Of a stretch of DNA of 13,400 nt, positions 13,348 to 13,400 are shown one piece after another. Source of the stretch: DATLFI01 sp035524895 (GTDB lineage: Bacteria; Acidobacteriota; Thermoanaerobaculia; Multivoradales; Multivoraceae); the NCBI GenBank assembly GCA_035524895.1, contig DATLFI010000304.1, positions 1 through 13,400 on the forward strand. The letters are read 5' to 3'. The number at the start of each line of letters is the position of its first letter. The stretch's first letter is position 1. Made by a program: the position numbers and the translations under genes. A model generated the notes under the pieces. That model did no database searches. It was not told where the DNA came from and worked only from the letters and a program-made list of their open reading frames with translations.

Positions 13348-13400
13348 GGCAGCTCGCGAGCAGCCAGCAGCGGGTTGAGCGCGGCAGCGCGGCGCTCCGA

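Noticed and set aside
13352..13361. GCTCGCGAGC palindrome just after the kinase stop as a terminator
   Set aside because: It is only 10 bp with no loop or T-tract, and such short GC palindromes are expected often in this composition.

Overview
This is a GC-rich, densely coding stretch of bacterial chromosome. It carries eight complete protein genes that I can assign to a family, one complete gene of unknown function, and the tail of a tenth gene at the left edge. Several features recall soil or sediment Acidobacteriota or Myxococcota-like bacteria: very high GC, frequent GTG/TTG starts, secreted PQQ-type beta-propellers, a Ser/Thr kinase with its own sensor module, and a stand-alone GspE-N (MshEN-type) domain protein. 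That placement is inference, because no rRNA or phylogenetic marker lies in the window. I see no phage, CRISPR, transposase, tRNA or rRNA.

Layout. 1-110: last codons of an unrecognised plus-strand gene. 111-479: non-coding, with a candidate terminator hairpin and a 280-bp palindromic element (copy 1, 169-448). 480-1859 (-): secreted PQQ-like beta-propeller protein. 2052-2891 (+): LOG-family nucleotide-binding protein. 2941-3867 (+): alpha/beta hydrolase. 4016-4699 (+): membrane-anchored protein of unknown function. 4690-5628 (-): crotonase-fold enoyl-CoA hydratase-like enzyme, overlapping its convergent neighbour by 10 bp. 5629-6062: divergent intergenic region with copy 2 of the palindromic element (5773-5913) and two perfect palindromes. 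6063-7403 (+): GspE-N/MshEN domain protein without an ATPase. 7451-8320 (-) and 8341-10308 (-): a fumarylacetoacetate-hydrolase family enzyme directly downstream of a periplasmic PQQ-dependent dehydrogenase, 20 nt apart and probably one operon. 10418-10825 (-): YjbQ/UPF0047 protein. 10826-11268: non-coding, with a perfect 13-bp inverted repeat. 11269-13347 (+): receptor-type Ser/Thr kinase (TM, Cache-like sensor, TM, HAMP, kinase). 13348-13400: non-coding, with only a short palindrome (GCTCGCGAGC, 13352-13361).

How the genes relate. The best-supported functional unit is the dehydrogenase plus FAH-family pair: periplasmic oxidation of a sugar or alcohol, then cytoplasmic cleavage or isomerisation of an oxo-acid, substrate unknown. 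The LOG protein, hydrolase and membrane protein run co-directionally but have no obvious shared pathway. The kinase and the MshEN-type protein are regulatory.

The most unusual content is non-coding. The two copies of the element have matching CTAG-bounded terminal inverted repeats. They differ by a 139-bp segment that begins and ends at a 7-bp direct repeat, and that segment contains nested potential hairpins. This looks like a MITE or REPIN-like family caught in two states.
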